Source: Spongiibacter thalassae
GTDB lineage: Bacteria; Pseudomonadota; Gammaproteobacteria; Pseudomonadales; Spongiibacteraceae
Direction: 5' to 3'
Assembly: GCF_012272835.1 (NCBI RefSeq)
Contig: NZ_JAAWWK010000008.1
Span: forward strand, 39,500-103,499
Length of the DNA stretch: 64,000 bases
Shown: positions 60,701 to 64,000 of the stretch, one piece after another
Layout of the letters: the number at the start of each line of letters is the position of its first letter
Position numbering within the stretch: the first letter of the stretch is position 1
The notes under the pieces: generated by a model
Database searches by the model: none
The model's input: the letters and a program-made list of their open reading frames with translations, nothing else
What the model was told of the DNA's origin: nothing
Translations under genes and position numbers: made by a program

Positions 60701-62616
60701 TCGGTATTGGCGATATGGGGGGCGATGTTTTTGGCAATGGCATGTTGCTGTCGCGCCATATCAAACTCCAGGCGGCGTTTAATCATTTGCATATCTTTAT
60801 CGACCCTGATCCCGACCCCGAACGGTCCTGGCAGGAGCGCAAGCGCCTGTTTGACCGACCGCGGTCGAGTTGGGCGGACTACAACACGGAACTGATTTCA
60901 GCCGGTGGCGGGGTGTTTTCCCGCAGTGCCAAGCAGATTCCCCTGTCGCCGCAGATGCAGGCTTTACTGGATTGCGAAGACAGCAGTCTCGCACCCAATG
61001 CCCTGGTGCGCAGGCTGTTGCAGGCGCGGGTGGACCTAATCTGGAACGGCGGCATTGGCACCTATGTAAAGGCCAGTGACGAAAGCCATGCCGAAGTGGG
61101 CGATCGCGCCAACGATATGCTGAGGGTCAGCGGTAAGGAATTGCGCTGTCGAGTATTTGGCGAGGGTGGCAATCTCGGGATGACCCAGCTTGGCCGAATG
61201 GAATACTGTCGTCAGGGAGGAATCTGTAACACCGACTTTATCGATAATTCGGCGGGGGTGGATTGCTCCGATCATGAGGTGAATATCAAAATTCTGCTCA
61301 ACGCCAGGTTGGAAGCGGAAGACCTGACGGTGAAGCAGCGCAACCAGCTGCTGGCAGATATGACCGACGATGTTGCGGAATTGGTGCTGTATAACAACTA
61401 CCGCCAGACCCTGGCGATCAGTTTGGCGCGGCACCGCCGGGACAAGCATCATCACGATTATCTGCGTTTTATTGAATACCTTGAAGACAGTGGCAAGTTG
61501 GCGCGGGAGCTGGAGTTTCTGCCCGACAACGAAACGATCAAGGCCCTGCATAGCGAGGGGCTGAGTTGGACACGACCGGAGCTGTCGTTGTTGGTTTCCT
61601 ACGCCAAGGTATTGCTGAAGGAACAATTGCTTGACGTGGCGGAGTCGCCTGACCCGTGGATTCAGCGGCGAGTGTTTGAGGCGTTTCCCGAGCGTCTGCG
61701 GGAGCAGTACCGCGACGGGATTCTCGACCACCGTTTGCATAGGGAAATTATCGCTACCCAATTGGCCAACGACATGGTCAATGTGATGGGGTTTTCCTAT
61801 TATTTGCGTCAGGACCTTTCGGTGGGCACCACCGCCGAGAGCACTGCCAAGGCCTTTGTAACGGTGATGGAGCTGTTCGACCTGGACAGCTTGTGGCGTC
61901 AGATCGAGAACCTGGACTACAAGGTGTCCAGCGAGACCCAGTATGAATTGTTCCACCAGGTCATGCGTTTGGGGCGACGCTGCACCCGCTGGTTTTTGCG
62001 CAACCGACACGACCTTGAGCCTGATCAGCTTATTACCTCGATGAAGGGCGACTTCGACACCCTGTTACCGGTGCTGGGGCAATATCCTCAAGGCGACTGG
62101 GGTGCCAGTTGGCAGCTGCTGCATCAACAGTGGATGGACACCGGGGTGCCCGAAGGGCTGGCATCACAGGTGGCCTCATTTGATGCCTGCTTTCTATTGC
62201 CAGGTTGTGTGAGCTCGGCACAGAGGGTTGAATGCCCGGCTCCAGTGTTCACTGCCTTGGTGTTTGAGCTGATGAGTGAACTGGCGATGGACTGGGCCAT
62301 TCAGAAACTGATTGACTGGCAGCCGGACGGGCGCTGGCAGGACCTTGCGCGGGAGTCCTATGTGGATAACCTTGAAGCGATTGTGCGGCAGTTGGCAGTG
62401 GGCTTAATACAGGCGTCTTCAGCGGTCGGGGAGATAGAGGTAGCGGCCTTGCTGGGCCGTTGGCGCGACCATAATGCCCCACGGTTGCGGCGTTATCTCA
62501 GTACGATCAACAGTCTGCGGGCCGCCGCGACCCAGGATTTGGCGATATTTACCGTTGTGCTGCGCGAGCTTCAGGATCTCGTCGATGCCTCGCTAAGTGA
62601 TAGCGGCGCGACCTGA
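57787..62616 (+). CDS. gdhB: NAD-specific glutamate dehydrogenase, 180 kDa class
   Basis: 1609 residues, the length of the large L-GDH class. The N-terminal regulatory half carries ACT-like modules and the C-terminal half the catalytic domain. The substrate Lys is K839 (PTGAKGGFV), preceded by GGIRWSDRLEDFRTE. The NAD fold follows in the motifs GDMGGDVFGNGML and FIDPDPDPERSW. It oxidises glutamate to 2-oxoglutarate with NAD. In Pseudomonas, this class serves amino acid catabolism. ATG 57787 lies after AAAGGGCGAG. Downstream is a PQQ-type dehydrogenase gene (57 bp). Confidence 0.95.
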   Translation: MSKQSVRQQLVKRVLRIANERLEGEEAALFCRFVEQVIHVHPDEGQLSWDSESNFGVFYGLYRFSRQRKANTSLFKVFNPELETDGWLCRHTVIYYCQQDMPFLVDSLRIALNRQQLNIHLFESALMWVKRDRSGALQQVSGRGTRAVRCESVGYILVDACNDKAQLSRITATLQQAFSDVALVVNDFEPMTARMDRSIEELSGRLGEDSEEVAFLRWLRGGNFTFLGMSDFALADNDSSIVELGDKQLGLMKRRAPLERVPLAELCEGFSEFYRESPALAFTKTSQKCTVHRYVYADYIIVKRFSAEGEVLGETRILGLYTAGMYYRSVYSIPLLRSKANWLLEHSQLDGASHNGKTFQLMVERHPRDELIQADSRALLQTLLGVWKIYERRAVRLFTRIDRFEKFVSCIVYLPREAVKMERQIEALLAEAIGSDDCEISTQFLSESVLARIHLVYRVSTRNFRQLDVEALETEILELSRDWGRRFAEVCMERMGEEQGRRQANLYQEAFPAAYKERFSPWLAVNDVELCNQLHGRDDISISLFHEIGANEGTLRLKLFHREVSLPLSDILPLLENLGSRVIVEHPYKICPAGESDIWMHDFALEHDVGKGQSINLAAVRETYQDALRAVWQGKAENDSFNRLVFGARLDWRSVALIRAYARYLKQLGTLFSMDFIASVLCAHVDITRDLMALFRCLFDPRRAGQKNTDKVLKLRQRILDALDEVQNLNEDQVIRQYLASMEATLRTNFFQQDSSGQYRECIALKINTRQLDFAPEPRPEFEVFVFSPRVEGVHLRGGKVARGGIRWSDRLEDFRTEILGLVKAQQVKNAVIVPTGAKGGFVARRAAAMDTREELFAEGVACYKLFIGSLLDITDNRVGNTVKHPKGVVCRDDDDPYLVVAADKGTASFSDIANDIAIDYGFWLGDAFASGGSNGYDHKAMGITAKGAWVAVQRHFRELNVNVQEDDFSVIGIGDMGGDVFGNGMLLSRHIKLQAAFNHLHIFIDPDPDPERSWQERKRLFDRPRSSWADYNTELISAGGGVFSRSAKQIPLSPQMQALLDCEDSSLAPNALVRRLLQARVDLIWNGGIGTYVKASDESHAEVGDRANDMLRVSGKELRCRVFGEGGNLGMTQLGRMEYCRQGGICNTDFIDNSAGVDCSDHEVNIKILLNARLEAEDLTVKQRNQLLADMTDDVAELVLYNNYRQTLAISLARHRRDKHHHDYLRFIEYLEDSGKLARELEFLPDNETIKALHSEGLSWTRPELSLLVSYAKVLLKEQLLDVAESPDPWIQRRVFEAFPERLREQYRDGILDHRLHREIIATQLANDMVNVMGFSYYLRQDLSVGTTAESTAKAFVTVMELFDLDSLWRQIENLDYKVSSETQYELFHQVMRLGRRCTRWFLRNRHDLEPDQLITSMKGDFDTLLPVLGQYPQGDWGASWQLLHQQWMDTGVPEGLASQVASFDACFLLPGCVSSAQRVECPAPVFTALVFELMSELAMDWAIQKLIDWQPDGRWQDLARESYVDNLEAIVRQLAVGLIQASSAVGEIEVAALLGRWRDHNAPRLRRYLSTINSLRAAATQDLAIFTVVLRELQDLVDASLSDSGAT

Positions 62617-62673
62617 GGCAGGGGGCTATAGTGTAATGATTATGTTTGGCGTGTGTTGCGGGAGGCCGATTTG

Positions 62674-64000
62674 TTGAAAAAAGTCATCAAGATCGTCGGT
62701 GCCCTGGTGCTTGTGACCCTGCTAGGGGTCATTGTGACCCCATTTGTTTTGCTGCAATGGGGATCGCCGGGAATGGCGGCAGCATCGCGGGCGATTCTGC
62801 ACAGTGCTATTGGCTACAGCGGTGCCGAGGTGGCCGAGGCGGAACTGCGTCAGGGTTTGTCGCTCGCGGGGTCGCTGAAGTTGCAGGTGTTTGCCTCGGG
62901 GTTGAACAATGCGCGGTTTATGGCCGTGAGTGAGCATGGTGACGTGCTGCTGAGCCGGCCCCGAAATGGTGAAGTAATACTGCTGACCCAGGATCGCAAT
63001 GGCGACGGCATGGCCGACGCCCGCAGGGTGTTGATCGACGGTCTCAATCGCCCCCACGGGCTGGAGTTGAAAGATGGCTGGCTGTACATAGCTGAGTCAA
63101 ATGCAATTGGTAAAGTGCCTTTTGATAGCAAAAATGGCCAACTCGCCGGCGACTATCGCCAAATCGTGGTCGGCCTGGGCGATAACGGCAATCACTGGAC
63201 CAAAACCATCGGCTTTGGACCAGATGGCTGGCTCTATCTCACCTCGGGTTCGACCTGTAATGTTTGCGAGGAAGTCGACCCCCAGCGGGCCACCATGATG
63301 CGGGTGCAGCCTGATGGCAGCGGTTTGGAAATTTATGCAACGGGCTTGCGCAATAGTGTCGGCTTCGACTGGGCGCCCTGGAACGACGAGCTTTATGCGA
63401 CGGATAATGGTCGCGACCTGTTGGGTGACGACTTTCCCCCTTGCGAGTTAAACCGTGTTGAGCGGGGAGGGTTCTACGGCTGGCCCTATTTCAATGCCGA
63501 CCAGCGCGACCCGGATTACGGTGCCAGGTTACCCCAGGGCGTTGCCGACCACCGTCTGCCTGTTCATGAATTTCGCGCCCACAATGCCCCCCTGGGAATT
63601 CACTTCTGGCGCAATCCTCCCAGCACCGACTACCAGCGTACAGCGCTGGTTGCTTTGCACGGCTCGTGGAATCGCAGCCAGCCCGATGGCTACAAGGTTG
63701 TTGCGCTGAGCTGGGATGACAAGGGCCGCATTGTCGAGCGGGACTTTCTGTCGGGCTTTTTGCAGAGTGACAAACTGCTGGGGCGGCCGGTGGATATTGC
63801 TGAAGCACCCGATGGCAGTTTGTATGTTTCCGACGATTACCGGGGCACGATCTACCGAATTGGCGTTGATGGGGCGAATATGCCGGCTTCGGCAATATCG
63901 TCGGCGGAGGAAAATATGGTCAGTGTTGACTCGGCGTTGTCGGCCTACACCGTGGCGGAGCGCGCTGAGTTAAAGGAGCGCGGCGAGCAGCTTTATCGCC
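62674..64000 (+). CDS. PQQ-dependent sugar (sorbosone-type) dehydrogenase, 3' end beyond window
   Basis: Open to the right edge with 442 codons visible. Start TTG 62674 (MKKVIKIVG) has GGAGG eight bases upstream; a second TTG lies one codon before. N-terminal membrane anchor (residues about 4-26), then a six-bladed beta-propeller of the GDH/SDH type (ASGLNNARFMAVSEHGDVLLSRP, LNRPHGLELKDGWLYIAESN, FGPDGWLYLTSGS, LHGSWNRSQPDGYKV). Oxidises sugars at the periplasmic face with PQQ. The last visible residues (LKERGEQLYR) look like the lead-in of a fused cytochrome c domain, which would be the electron acceptor; that domain is not in the window. Confidence 0.85.
   Translation, partial: MKKVIKIVGALVLVTLLGVIVTPFVLLQWGSPGMAAASRAILHSAIGYSGAEVAEAELRQGLSLAGSLKLQVFASGLNNARFMAVSEHGDVLLSRPRNGEVILLTQDRNGDGMADARRVLIDGLNRPHGLELKDGWLYIAESNAIGKVPFDSKNGQLAGDYRQIVVGLGDNGNHWTKTIGFGPDGWLYLTSGSTCNVCEEVDPQRATMMRVQPDGSGLEIYATGLRNSVGFDWAPWNDELYATDNGRDLLGDDFPPCELNRVERGGFYGWPYFNADQRDPDYGARLPQGVADHRLPVHEFRAHNAPLGIHFWRNPPSTDYQRTALVALHGSWNRSQPDGYKVVALSWDDKGRIVERDFLSGFLQSDKLLGRPVDIAEAPDGSLYVSDDYRGTIYRIGVDGANMPASAISSAEENMVSVDSALSAYTVAERAELKERGEQLYR

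Noticed and set aside
1..64000. tRNA, rRNA, CRISPR, integrase or insertion sequence
   Set aside because: None recognised on either strand by reading; short ncRNAs cannot be ruled out without a covariance search.

Overview
The window reads as chromosomal DNA of a heterotrophic gammaproteobacterium. The gene set (PrkA-YeaH-SpoVR stress operon, Bat aerotolerance operon, wax ester synthase, acyl-CoA ligase, Baeyer-Villiger-type flavin monooxygenase, NAD-specific 180 kDa-class glutamate dehydrogenase, histone-deacetylase-like amidohydrolase, bactofilin) fits a marine or lipid-using member of Cellvibrionales/Spongiibacteraceae or a relative. That placement is inference from gene content; no rRNA or tRNA gene is present to test it. 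Nearly all of the sequence is coding. I saw no CRISPR array, insertion sequence, prophage or integrase.

Layout. 0-1.4 kb: tail of a shikimate-kinase-like gene, then a pterin synthase homologue without the usual catalytic Cys, paired with an SDR reductase. 1.9-6.6 kb: prkA-yeaH-spoVR operon. 6.6-7.5 kb: crotonase-family enzyme (minus). 7.5-19.4 kb: an accessory signalling island and the main candidate for an undescribed system. It holds a ChrR-like cupin anti-sigma protein (minus), two large unrecognised proteins that look like diverged tandem paralogues, a stand-alone GspE/MshE N-terminal-like protein, a second ChrR-like anti-sigma protein placed in front of an ECF sigma factor, a 1389-residue hybrid histidine kinase with a full phosphorelay, and a REC-GGDEF diguanylate cyclase. 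19.5-22 kb: acyl-CoA ligase and EamA transporter.

22-29 kb (minus): moxR, DUF58, DUF4381, batA, a batB/batC fusion and batD, with translational overlaps. 29-31.4 kb (minus): wax ester synthase and an RlmA-like rRNA methyltransferase. 31.8-33.6 kb: an exported OmpA-cupredoxin fusion with a terminator, then a merC-like gene plus a GDCCVxC Cys-rich protein behind a MerR-type promoter with a 19-bp spacer. 33.6-38 kb: Ycf46-like AAA protein, large DUF6351-like lipoprotein, exported glutaredoxin-like protein. 38-41.5 kb (minus): Atm1-type ABC exporter, three small membrane proteins and a thioesterase. A pair of 91-92 bp REP-like repeats follows, then a histone-deacetylase-family gene (minus).

43-45.3 kb: M23 peptidase and bactofilin overlapping by 97 bp, a PhnA-domain protein and a small exported protein. 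45.6-48.2 kb: flavin monooxygenase and a DUF4382 lipoprotein converging on a shared hairpin. 48.4-53.1 kb: a three-gene operon coding an NAD(P)H/FAD/ferredoxin module and a two-subunit 2-oxoacid:ferredoxin oxidoreductase. 53.1-57.6 kb (minus): zinc-finger membrane protein, rhomboid homologue without the catalytic His, alpha/beta hydrolase and a small protein. 57.7 kb: a perfect 36-bp palindrome. 57.8-64 kb: NAD-glutamate dehydrogenase and a PQQ-type sugar dehydrogenase cut by the window end.

Genes work together most clearly in four blocks: prkA-yeaH-spoVR; the Bat operon; the oxidoreductase operon, where the first gene can pass electrons between ferredoxin-type clusters and NAD(P); and the 7.5-19.4 kb island, where a c-di-GMP synthase and a possible c-di-GMP-binding domain sit with a sigma/anti-sigma pair.
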